A stretch of DNA of 6,947 nucleotides from Candidatus Bathyarchaeota archaeon (GCA_023128135.1 JAGMEO010000027.1:1-6947); one strand, 5' to 3'; counted from the first letter of the stretch, positions 1-5,081 are shown. Notes: generated by a model not told the origin, from the sequence alone. Program-made: numbers and translations.

Positions 1-301
1 CATTTAAGGTAACATTTAGTGTTGCAACGTAACCATCAGTAACTTCTGGCAGGAATTCCACTTTAGATATAAGCCTTTTATCAGCGTAGAGCTCAACCCA
101 ATTTATCCAATGACCTAAAGTGTTTGGGTGCTCAACACCGTCAATTCCACCCACTTTAATTTTCACAGCAAATGGTTCTTTGGCTTTGGTTTTTTCAGGC
201 ACTTCCAAGATTGGAACATGTTTCTTAGCCATGTCAGGCAGGTTATCCCAGTCTGTAGGTTTGTTCAATTCTGTCAACGAAAAACCTTTGTTGAAGCTCA
301 A
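1..301 (-). CDS. Superoxide reductase (desulfoferrodoxin/neelaredoxin family), 3' end beyond window
   Basis: Cytosolic non-heme iron enzyme that reduces superoxide to hydrogen peroxide without making oxygen, typical of anaerobes. I translated 100 residues from a TTG start preceded by GGAGG at 7-nt spacing. Visible family signature: KKHVP (His28), then EHPNT (His58) and GHWINWVELY (His64), which match three of the four histidine ligands of the Fe(His)4Cys site. The remaining Cys and His ligands lie in the C-terminal part, outside the window. Oddity: two residues before His28 there is Lys26, where the family normally has the Glu of the EKHVP motif. The N-terminus is somewhat longer than that of short archaeal enzymes. 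It lies 89 nt downstream of a same-strand HTH regulator with no strong TATA box between, so co-transcription is likely. The fold assignment is firm; catalytic competence cannot be judged from a partial gene. Confidence 0.85.
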   Translation of the reverse strand, partial: MSFNKGFSLTELNKPTDWDNLPDMAKKHVPILEVPEKTKAKEPFAVKIKVGGIDGVEHPNTLGHWINWVELYADKRLISKVEFLPEVTDGYVATLNVTLN

Positions 302-308
302 ACTTTTT

Positions 309-313
309 CCTCC
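309..313 (-). promoter_or_regulatory. Ribosome binding site GGAGG for the superoxide reductase
   Basis: Perfect GGAGG on the minus strand, 7 nt before the TTG codon at 301-299. It decides the TTG start, because the first in-frame ATG would begin only four residues before the first His ligand and has no such signal. Confidence 0.75.
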
Positions 314-390
314 GTTATTTTAATCCTTGAAGTGTAGTCGTCTCAAAATCATACAAGTCTTTTTTGCGTTCACGAAACGGGAATACTATT

Positions 391-786
391 TCAATGACCT
401 GAATCTGTTTGAGAGATTAAACATGCTTTACAATCTTCTTCTGCCATATATGGGTCCAGTTGTTTATGGAGATCACACATTAGTTCTTTATCTCTTATTA
501 TCCTACATGCTCCGCATATGCTCGATATGATTTCTTGTCCAGATGCTTTGCCATTTTTCAATTGTACTGCAATGTTGCTTATTAGTTCATTAATCTTAGG
601 TTCCTCAAGGTCTAGAACTGCTCCTCTTTCTCCTCTAACATACTGGCTCACAGCTGCTTGTGTAACACCCATGAGATCAGCTACTTCCACTTGTTTCAAA
701 TCGTAAATAGAAATGAGTTCCTTAGCTACCATTGCCCTAATACCAGGCAACACACTCTTGACAACAATCTCACAAGGCATTAACAT
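391..786 (-). CDS. HTH transcriptional regulator with C-terminal cysteine cluster (COG2522-like)
   Basis: 131 residues. Residues 29-53 form an Xre/cro-type helix-turn-helix (LKQVEVADLMGVTQAAVSQY). The N-terminal PCEIVVKSVLPGIRA stretch is like that of archaeal predicted regulators of the COG2522 type. The C-terminal third holds Cys91-x2-Cys94, Cys104 and Cys119-x2-Cys122, plus Cys5 near the N-terminus. Such spacing suits a bound Fe-S cluster or zinc, so a redox- or metal-sensing role is plausible but inferred. It precedes a superoxide reductase gene on the same strand by 89 nt, which makes that gene its most likely target. ATG at 786 and ATG at 780 are both possible starts; no strong Shine-Dalgarno is present, and a TATA box about 40 nt upstream implies a short leader. 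The gene ends in TGA. Confidence 0.85.
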   Translation of the reverse strand: MLMPCEIVVKSVLPGIRAMVAKELISIYDLKQVEVADLMGVTQAAVSQYVRGERGAVLDLEEPKINELISNIAVQLKNGKASGQEIISSICGACRIIRDKELMCDLHKQLDPYMAEEDCKACLISQTDSGH

Positions 787-823
787 GGAATCCCATTTCC
801 CGGTTAATCATTAAAAAACTAAG

Positions 824-833
824 CTTATAAATA
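824..833 (-). promoter_or_regulatory. TATA box of the HTH regulator
   Basis: TATTTATAAG on the minus strand, about 40 nt before the ATG at 786. The expected start of transcription about 25 nt downstream leaves a leader of roughly 15-20 nt. Confidence 0.5.
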
Positions 834-864
834 ACTATTGTTATATTAGACTATGTGCATTGAA

Positions 865-1020
865 GCTAACGAAACCGTTGAGGAAATAGCCCGACTAGCT
901 ACACATCAATATTTCAGCATAACTCGATATTTCCTCGAACTTAGACAGGTTTTATAGCATTTCATCACTAATCTTTCAACTCATTGGAAAACTTGCTACC
1001 TCAAAAACGGTTTCGAAAGC
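865..1020. repeat. Imperfect inverted repeat in the 787-1125 non-coding gap
   Basis: Arms at 865-890 and 995-1020 are inverted copies matching at 19 of 26 positions, including an exact 10-nt core CGAAACCGTT (870-879, inverted at 1006-1015). About 104 nt separate the arms. The repeat lies between the divergent HTH regulator and membrane-protein genes, in a stretch with no credible gene. It could be a degenerate miniature element or paired regulator sites. I see no target-site duplication, so its nature is open. The rest of the gap holds only promoter-like AT-rich sequence. Confidence 0.35.
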
Positions 1021-1064
1021 AACCATTATCCAGAAACTGAGAATAAAGTACAGTAACCAACATT

Positions 1065-1074
1065 TTTTATATTT
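1065..1074 (+). promoter_or_regulatory. TATA-like box upstream of the membrane protein gene
   Basis: TTTTATATTT about 55 nt before the ATG at 1126, predicting a leader of about 30 nt. A second candidate, TCTTTTAAG at 1098-1106, would instead give an almost leaderless transcript. I cannot decide between them. Confidence 0.35.
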
Positions 1075-1125
1075 TTGAACACTTTTGTTCTGCCGTATCT
1101 TTTAAGAGAAACGTGGATTTCATAG

Positions 1126-1869
1126 ATGTTTCGAATGGATTCAAAACAGTTTAGAGATCTAAGCCCTGTACCATTTTTAATAATTTCAACCTTCGGGTTG
1201 AGTCTGCTCATAATTATGGTGTTTTATCCACCCAGTGCTACCGATAACTTTGTGTTTAGGAAGCCATTAATAGGAACTTTTCTTGTCATAGAATGTTTAC
1301 TAGGTATGTTGGCAACTATTTATCCGAGACAATGTTCAAGAGTCTTTAAAAAAAGAGGCAAAAAACTTCCTTCTGAATCATCAATCAAAGCCTATAAAAA
1401 AACAAGATCTATTCGAGGTCATCATCCAGATTGCGAAAACTATTCAACTCACGTCTTTGAAATGAGGGGAAAATGTTACTGAAGCGGATGCACTGGGCTT
1501 TTTCTTGGAGCAACAATAACAATAGCTGGAACTTTTGTATGCTTTTTCGTTAACTTACCTTGTGAAGGAAGTCTTACAGTTTTTTCAATAGGTTGCATTG
1601 GCATCGTGTTTGGGTTACTTCAATCTTACTTGTTCGTTTCTCAGCACAGTTTTATACGAGTTCTTGTGAACGCTTTTTTCGTTTTTGGAGTTTTCCTTGC
1701 AATGATAAGCGTTGACAGCATACTTCAAAACACTTTTGTTGATCTTTTTTTGATTAGTCTAAGTTTCTTTTGGATTTATACTCGAATTGTTTTCTCCAGA
1801 TGGAACCATGAGAGAATATGCCAATCCTGCAACATTGACTATTGCGAACATAAAGTAGTAAAAGGTTAA
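1126..1869 (+). CDS. Six-TM membrane protein with Cys/His motifs, interrupted by in-frame TGA (codon 119)
   Basis: One reading frame of 247 codons, open except for TGA at 1480-1482. Translation through the TGA gives two N-terminal membrane segments (about 13-34 and 48-66), then a polar loop with HHPDC (99-103), His109 and Cys117. The TGA follows at position 119, then SGC (Cys122) and four more membrane segments. A tail with Cys232-x2-Cys235-x4-Cys240-x-His242 ends the protein. The TGA sits where a CxxC motif would have its first Cys; I recall archaeal relatives with HHPDC followed by a CAGC-type motif, but could not check this. Options: selenocysteine (UxxC), a recent nonsense mutation, a sequencing error, or two separate products (a GTG at 1606 could restart). 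The 387 nt beyond the TGA have stayed open, which argues against old decay. I see no convincing SECIS hairpin, and other genes here use TGA as a stop. A metal or heme role is guesswork. Start could be the ATG at 1126 or 1135. Confidence 0.6.
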
Positions 1870-1960
1870 TTAATCCCTCAGACACAAAGAAATAGCTAAA
1901 AGGGACTAGCACTGAAGACTTTCTCTGAACAAGACTCTGACGTTGTTTAATAAGAAACGA

Positions 1961-1969
1961 ATTTTAAAC
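1961..1969 (+). promoter_or_regulatory. TATA-like box of the VIT-family gene
   Basis: ATTTTAAAC preceded by purine-rich GAAACGA that could serve as a BRE. The predicted start of transcription falls near 1990, so the TTG-initiated message would be leaderless or nearly so. This explains the lack of a good Shine-Dalgarno. Confidence 0.4.
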
Positions 1970-1993
1970 CAGATAGTGTATGGGATAAATTGA

Positions 1994-2611
1994 TTGAGCA
2001 CATTTCTTGAAGTAGTAGAAGATAAACTCAACGATCTATATGCAAAGGTTAAACAAGATCTCCAAACCTCAGGCGTCATCAGCATCGCACGAAGATACTT
2101 TGTCATGAACGCCTTCGATGGCGCCCTAACCATATTCGGAATAATAATGGGATCATACTTCTCAGGCTTAAAAGATCCAACCATTATCATAAGCGCTGGC
2201 ATTGGTGCATGTTTAGCCATGGGTATTTCTGGTTTTTTTGGAACCTACATGACCGAAAGAGCAGAGAGAATGAGACAGTTAAAAGAAATTGAGGAAGCGA
2301 TGCTCACAAATCTTAGAAACTCAGAGTTGATGGAAAGCTCCCTGACAGCCTCTCTCTTCGCTGCGTTTGTTGATGGTCTTTCACCAATGCTCGCAGCTTT
2401 AGGACCACTCATACCCTTTTATCTATCTTTTTATTTACCTCTTTCAACTGATTGGATCTTTATTCTCGCGATTACAATCAACACTTTAATTCTATTTGGA
2501 CTCGGAGCCTTCTTGGGTAAAATCTCCCGCGAAAACATGATAAAGTATGGATTGATAATGACTGGAACCGGGCTTTTAACTGCAATAATTTTGTTTTTAA
2601 TTCAAGCTTAA
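1994..2611 (+). CDS. VIT1/CCC1-family metal transporter (iron/manganese efflux type)
   Basis: 205 residues with five membrane segments, as in vacuolar iron transporter relatives: about 38-57, 63-86, 118-145, 153-175 and 184-204. Family features are FDGALTIFGI in the first segment, with the conserved Asp42, and a soluble acidic helix between segments two and three. That helix (TERAERMRQLKEIEEAM, about 87-103) carries glutamates that bind metal in characterised VIT1 proteins. Expected role: moving Fe2+ or Mn2+ out of the cytosol; substrate not determinable here. An N-terminal amphipathic helix of about 30 residues precedes the first segment. Start is TTG; no ATG exists before Met38, which is already inside the domain. 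It lies 124 nt after the Cys-motif membrane protein and 92 nt before DUF211, each apparently with its own promoter. Confidence 0.85.
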   Translation: MSTFLEVVEDKLNDLYAKVKQDLQTSGVISIARRYFVMNAFDGALTIFGIIMGSYFSGLKDPTIIISAGIGACLAMGISGFFGTYMTERAERMRQLKEIEEAMLTNLRNSELMESSLTASLFAAFVDGLSPMLAALGPLIPFYLSFYLPLSTDWIFILAITINTLILFGLGAFLGKISRENMIKYGLIMTGTGLLTAIILFLIQA

Positions 2612-2651
2612 GGAACTGTGAAATAGATCTATTTGTTTGTTTAATTAATAG

Positions 2652-2660
2652 TTTATATAG
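2652..2660 (+). promoter_or_regulatory. TATA box of the DUF211 gene
   Basis: TTTATATAG lies about 48 nt before the ATG at 2704 and predicts a leader of about 20 nt. GAGAG at 2690-2694 is a weak ribosome site. Confidence 0.5.
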
Positions 2661-2703
2661 TAAAAACATAATATTAGCGATTGTTTCCGAGAGAGCTTTA
2701 ATA

Positions 2704-2985
2704 ATGTCGTTTATAATCAAACGTGTCGTTCTAGACGTTTTAAAACCTCACGAACCACCAATACACGAATTCGCTAAGCGGCTTGGGGAAATACCTCACA
2801 TAACAACAGTGGACATTTCTACTCAGGCGATAGATGACAACACACAGACGATTCGAATCACAATAGAAGGTAATGAAATTCGATACGATGAAATTGACAA
2901 GAAAATTACTGAATTAGGGGCTTCCATTCATAGCGTTGACAAAGTAACTGCCTCAAAACCAAAGAGTTCAAAATCAAACGCCTAG
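2704..2985 (+). CDS. DUF211 protein (COG1888), small ferredoxin-like fold archaeal protein
   Basis: 93 residues. The start RVVLDVLKPHEPPI, the centre TIRITIEGNEI and the end GASIHSVDKVTA follow the DUF211 pattern closely. This nearly archaea-specific family has an alternating beta-alpha-beta fold; structures of relatives exist, but biochemical function is unknown. The Lys/Ser-rich tail (about 83-93) is extra and probably disordered. It follows the VIT-type metal transporter on the same strand; I would not claim a metal-related role from this alone. A T tract directly after the stop codon should end transcription before the convergent tRNA genes. Confidence 0.88.
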   Translation: MSFIIKRVVLDVLKPHEPPIHEFAKRLGEIPHITTVDISTQAIDDNTQTIRITIEGNEIRYDEIDKKITELGASIHSVDKVTASKPKSSKSNA

Positions 2986-2991
2986 AAAACC

Positions 2992-2997
2992 TTTTTT
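2992..2997 (+). terminator. Poly-T terminator after DUF211
   Basis: Six T residues begin 7 nt after the TAG stop, which is the usual form of an intrinsic archaeal terminator. It separates the plus-strand genes from the convergent tRNA-Gly. Confidence 0.5.
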
Positions 2998-3036
2998 AAT
3001 GTAAGTGGTGCGGCCGCCGGGATTTGAACCCGGGTC

Positions 3037-3060
3037 TTACTGGTGCACTGAAAGTGCACT
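3037..3060 (-). other. tRNA-Gly intron 2 (24 nt, variable loop, position 44/45)
   Basis: BHB read 5'-3' on the minus strand: exon GCTG pairs with intron CAGT (one G-U) as the 4-bp central helix. Bulges are ATA and AAG. The intron hairpin is GTGCAC, loop TTTCA, GTGCAC. Cutting after the second base of each bulge leaves the variable loop TGAC. The outer exon helix is nearly absent, so this is a relaxed BHB. Confidence 0.85.
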
Positions 3061-3097
3061 ATCAGCATGGCAAGCTGATGTCCTAAACCAGGCTGGA

Positions 3098-3115
3098 TAC
3101 CGCCCAATATTTGGT
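3098..3115 (-). other. tRNA-Gly intron 1 (18 nt, D stem, position 10/11)
   Basis: Central helix: exon CCGT (tRNA positions 5-8) pairs with intron GCGG (one U-G). Bulges are CGA and TAT. The intron hairpin is CCAA, loop ATA, TTGG. Cutting after the second base of each bulge joins G10 to T11 and restores the GTCC/GGAC D stem exactly. The central helix borrows acceptor-stem bases, so the precursor must fold differently from the mature tRNA. Confidence 0.85.
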
Positions 3116-3159
3116 CGACGGCCGCCTGCAGCCGCACAATACTCTGATTACAAGAAATA

Positions 3160-3168
3160 GTATAAAGC
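3160..3168 (-). promoter_or_regulatory. TATA box of tRNA-Gly
   Basis: GCTTTATAC on the minus strand, 35-43 nt before the tRNA 5' end at 3125, in the 56 nt between the two tRNA genes. It suggests tRNA-Gly is transcribed on its own. Confidence 0.5.
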
Positions 3169-3198
3169 TTTCGAAGAATGTTGGTGCCGCGAGCCGGA

Positions 3199-3230
3199 TA
3201 TTCACCGCATAAAGTTGATCCTTACACGGA
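3199..3230 (-). other. tRNA-Phe intron 3 (32 nt, T loop, position 59/60)
   Basis: This is the best-formed of the five. The outer helix is the intact T stem GCCGG/CCGGC. The central helix pairs exon TTCA (54-57) with intron TGAA. Bulges are AAT and TAT. The intron hairpin is a 10-bp stem (with wobbles) around loop ATCAA. Cleavage after the second bulge base restores TTCAAAT. Position 59/60 is a known non-canonical site in crenarchaeal tRNAs. Confidence 0.9.
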
Positions 3231-3259
3231 TTTGAACCGGCGACAATCCGGTCTTCAGC

Positions 3260-3287
3260 TTCGCCCACAAGAGTGTTACTCCTGTGT
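3260..3287 (-). other. tRNA-Phe intron 2 (28 nt, anticodon stem, position 30/31)
   Basis: Central helix: exon CGTC (25-28) with intron GGCG (one U-G). Bulges are CGA and AAG. The intron hairpin has 9 bp around loop AAC. Cleavage after the second bulge bases joins TCCG to G, which completes the 5-bp stem TCCGG/CCGGA. Without splicing, position 31 would be an A-C mismatch and no valid anticodon loop exists. Confidence 0.9.
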
Positions 3288-3299
3288 CGGACGCTCTCC

Positions 3300-3319
3300 T
3301 TAACCTCACCTGAAGTGAT
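3300..3319 (-). other. tRNA-Phe intron 1 (20 nt, D loop, position 18/19)
   Basis: Central helix: exon AGCC (14-17) with intron GGTT (one G-U). Bulges are TGA and AAG. The intron hairpin is TCAC, loop TTCAG, GTGA. The outer helix CTC/GAG uses tRNA positions 11-13 with 20-22, a register two bases off the mature D stem. That leaves C25 free for the central helix of intron 2, so both BHBs can form at once. Confidence 0.85.
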
Positions 3320-3364
3320 CAGGCTGAGCTACCGCGGCAGCACTCAAAAATAAACTATCATGAT

Positions 3365-3372
3365 ATTTTAAA
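3365..3372 (-). promoter_or_regulatory. TATA box of tRNA-Phe
   Basis: TTTAAAAT on the minus strand, 27-34 nt before the tRNA 5' end at 3338. Transcription would start within a few bases of the mature end. Confidence 0.5.
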
Positions 3373-3385
3373 GCTTTTGTGCACC

Positions 3386-3403
3386 ATTACAAAAATTGGT
3401 AAT
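3386..3403 (-). terminator. Possible terminator after pantoate kinase
   Basis: ATTAC and GTAAT can form a short stem around a loop with five T residues on the minus strand, just after the pantoate kinase stop and before the tRNA-Phe TATA box. The stem is weak; the T run is the main signal. Confidence 0.3.
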
Positions 3404-3415
3404 ATACACAGAAGA

Positions 3416-4348
3416 CTATTCTATGATTCTGCCACCTTGAAAATCGATCGCTGAATTAATGATTCTGTTTTCCGGTAAATACTTCCTAAAGACATCATAA
3501 ACTGCATCAGCTTTTTCCCTTGTGGTTATAGCGTGTACTGCTTCACCTAACATGTTTTGAGTCGCACCTATGGCACCCGCTTCCTCTGCCTCCAAGATAA
3601 GCTGCTTAACTCTATCAGACATAAGACCGAGATTAAAAGCAAAATCCTTACAGGCGTCCAGAAAGTTACGTAAGTTTGGATCCTTCAGGATCCTGTTCAT
3701 TGCCTTTGCACCTAGTTTATTAACGATCTTTTTCCACTTGGGTGAGAGAATTATCTCGCTCTTCTCCATGGGCTTGAATGCTCCTGCAACTATTTTTAGA
3801 TTAGGTGGTATAGGTATGCGATCAACCAGTCCTATACCCGCTGCTCCACTCTTCACGATCAAAACCAACCCTCCAACCATCAATCCCTCCACCGTGCCAA
3901 GGCCTGTGTAACAAACAACATCTGCCACATGAGCCATCCTCCCGATATGGTTGTAAGTGAGATTTAGCCCTAGAGTTTGAGATAATGCTAGCCCACAGGA
4001 ATATGCACCGGCAGCGCTGGTTCCGAACCCCGATCCTATTGGAAGCGCAGTTGAGTGTTTGACCTCTATGGAATAGTTATCTTCGGTTTGTTTGAGAAGC
4101 AGTTTGATCATGGTTTCTGTGGTCTTTGCTTCCACATTCTCTCCATTTATGTAGATCTTGATCTTTGTTTTCCCTGAGAGTTTCGCCCTAGTCTCTGTGG
4201 TAACACCTTCTGCAGTACCGAATCCTCCACCTCGTGATCCTATTCTCGCTGGATCTTTGATCGGTGAACCATCTTCTTCTTGATCACATATCTCGAAAAA
4301 ACTTGAGATGCCTCCAGGAGAGAAGGCTGTGTTTGTTGAGTGCCTCAT
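3416..4348 (-). CDS. Pantoate kinase (archaeal CoA biosynthesis, GHMP kinase superfamily)
   Basis: 310 residues, the usual length. It phosphorylates pantoate with ATP to 4-phosphopantoate, the archaeal replacement for bacterial pantothenate kinase chemistry; the next enzyme, phosphopantothenate synthetase, adds beta-alanine. Visible motifs: AFSPGGISSFFEI (8-20), GHMP motif 1 at the substrate side; GSRGGGF (37-43), typical of this COG1829 family; LPIGSGFGTSAA (102-113), the glycine/serine-rich phosphate loop; and GAIGATQNMLGEAVHA (258-273), the C-terminal GHMP motif 3. Cytosolic, no membrane segments. Its ATG lies 10 nt after the stop of the ECF-type S component on the same strand, so the two form an operon and the kinase probably has no promoter of its own. 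No strong Shine-Dalgarno, which suits translational coupling. The gene ends in TAG. Confidence 0.9.
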   Translation of the reverse strand: MRHSTNTAFSPGGISSFFEICDQEEDGSPIKDPARIGSRGGGFGTAEGVTTETRAKLSGKTKIKIYINGENVEAKTTETMIKLLLKQTEDNYSIEVKHSTALPIGSGFGTSAAGAYSCGLALSQTLGLNLTYNHIGRMAHVADVVCYTGLGTVEGLMVGGLVLIVKSGAAGIGLVDRIPIPPNLKIVAGAFKPMEKSEIILSPKWKKIVNKLGAKAMNRILKDPNLRNFLDACKDFAFNLGLMSDRVKQLILEAEEAGAIGATQNMLGEAVHAITTREKADAVYDVFRKYLPENRIINSAIDFQGGRIIE

Positions 4349-4358
4349 GAGAAACCCG

Positions 4359-5081
4359 TCAATGCTTTTTATTTGATTTTAATCTTGGAAACGCCATGTA
4401 ACAAGCCTTCAGCATTGGCGGCAAAAGGATAATGAGAAATGGAATCTCAGTTGCGTATGTCCAGATGAACCATAGGAAACTAGCGTGAAAAGGCAACAAT
4501 GTTTCTCCTGACGGTAAAATGAAGAATTGACTGAAAGCCCATACCCCTAAACCGATAATAGCACTCCCGACACTAAGACCAATAATTGATCCGATTCCGA
4601 CACTTCTCCAGTCTGGCCAAATGTAATTGATGATTAAGGCTAAGACTACACTGAATATGCAGATCACAATGAATAGGTATGAAGTGAAGGAGTCAAGATA
4701 GCCTTGAGTAAGAAGCCAAAATGAAATAAAGGCAAGAATGAGACCAAAAACGCCACTGGTTAATATGAATGATTCTTTAAGGTTCTTTTGTCCTATATAA
4801 CCAACTAAATAAAATCCGATAAAGTTTGACGTAACGCCTACGAGAAGACTAAGTAGAGCGTTTCCATGAATTAACATGTCACTGATGAATATGCCAATGG
4901 CTGCACCCACTCCGCCCACCTTAGGGCCGAAAAGGTTTGCGAAGACAGCGGGAATTATAACTGCAGGCCAGAATCTTACAACTCCTATGACAGGAGTGAA
5001 TACACCAAGATAAGTAAGATATCCGAAGCCAGCGTACAACGCAGCGTTTAAACTAGTTGCTATGAGATCCTGTGATTTCAT
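4359..5081 (-). CDS. ECF-type transporter S component-like membrane protein
   Basis: 240 residues from the ATG at 5081. The frame stays open to an ATG at 5141, but that longer form would contain the TATA box and is unlikely. The protein is almost wholly membrane embedded, with about six or seven segments. The N-terminal half follows the S-component pattern: a small-residue first helix (LIATSLNAALYAGFG), a segment with RFWPAVIIPAVFANLFGP, then GGVGAAIGIFISDML. S components bind a vitamin or metal and dock on a shared EcfT/ATPase module, which is not in the window. The pantoate kinase 10 nt downstream suggests a substrate related to CoA synthesis (pantothenate, pantoate or a precursor), an inference from context only. 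It could equally serve another vitamin. Confidence 0.7.
   Translation of the reverse strand: MKSQDLIATSLNAALYAGFGYLTYLGVFTPVIGVVRFWPAVIIPAVFANLFGPKVGGVGAAIGIFISDMLIHGNALLSLLVGVTSNFIGFYLVGYIGQKNLKESFILTSGVFGLILAFISFWLLTQGYLDSFTSYLFIVICIFSVVLALIINYIWPDWRSVGIGSIIGLSVGSAIIGLGVWAFSQFFILPSGETLLPFHASFLWFIWTYATEIPFLIILLPPMLKACYMAFPRLKSNKKH

Larger units (their letters stand above)
3006..3125 (-). tRNA. tRNA-Gly(GCC) with two non-canonical BHB introns, CCA encoded
   Basis: After removal of two introns (18 and 24 nt) the product is a 75-nt cloverleaf plus encoded CCA (3006-3008). Acceptor GCGGCCG/CGGCCGC is fully paired, discriminator A. D stem is GTCC/GGAC with loop AGCCTGGTTTA. Anticodon stem TCAGC/GCTGA encloses loop TTGCCAT; the anticodon GCC is at 3069-3071. 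Variable loop is TGAC; T arm is CCGGG/CCCGG with loop TTCAAAT. The G1-C72/C2-G71/G3-C70 pairs and A73 agree with archaeal glycine tRNAs. Unspliced, the D stem is broken and the variable region is 28 nt long, so splicing is required. Intron positions are 10/11 and 44/45; there is none at the usual 37/38 site. It has its own TATA box and follows tRNA-Phe on the same strand. Confidence 0.93.
3182..3338 (-). tRNA. tRNA-Phe(GAA) with three non-canonical BHB introns, CCA encoded
   Basis: After removal of introns of 20, 28 and 32 nt the product is a 74-nt cloverleaf plus encoded CCA (3182-3184). Acceptor is GCCGCGG/TCGCGGC with a single G-U at 7-66, discriminator A. D stem GCTC/GAGC has loop AGCCTGGGA. 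Anticodon stem TCCGG/CCGGA encloses loop CTGAAGA; the anticodon GAA is at 3254-3256. Variable loop is TTGTC; T arm is GCCGG/CCGGC with loop TTCAAAT. Introns interrupt the D loop (18/19), the anticodon stem (30/31) and the T loop (59/60). Introns total 80 nt, more than the mature tRNA. Every junction is fixed independently by the BHB rule and by cloverleaf pairing, and the two agree. Confidence 0.95.

Noticed and set aside
853..957. Frame of 34 codons starting ATG-TGC on the plus strand, divergent from the HTH gene
   Set aside because: No ribosome site, no recognisable pattern, and it overlaps an inverted-repeat arm; too short to support.
1870..1993. Archaeal SECIS element in the 3' region of the TGA-containing gene
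   Set aside because: I looked for a GC-rich hairpin with a GAA/A internal loop and found only weak pairings such as TCCCT/AGGGA; not enough to call.
1906..2220. 104-codon minus-strand frame
   Set aside because: It is the antisense shadow of the VIT-family gene and has no family pattern.
3037..3060. Hairpin GTGCAC-TTTCA-GTGCAC as the anticodon arm of a tRNA-Glu(TTC) or as a type II variable arm
   Set aside because: The acceptor, D arm and discriminator fit glycine, Leu/Ser anticodons are absent, and the hairpin sits precisely inside a BHB intron whose removal gives a normal 4-nt variable loop.
3083..3268. 61-codon minus-strand frame across both tRNA genes
   Set aside because: It overlaps tRNA-Gly, tRNA-Phe and their introns, which fully explain the sequence.
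3570..3911. 113-codon plus-strand frame
   Set aside because: It is antisense to pantoate kinase, whose motifs are unambiguous.
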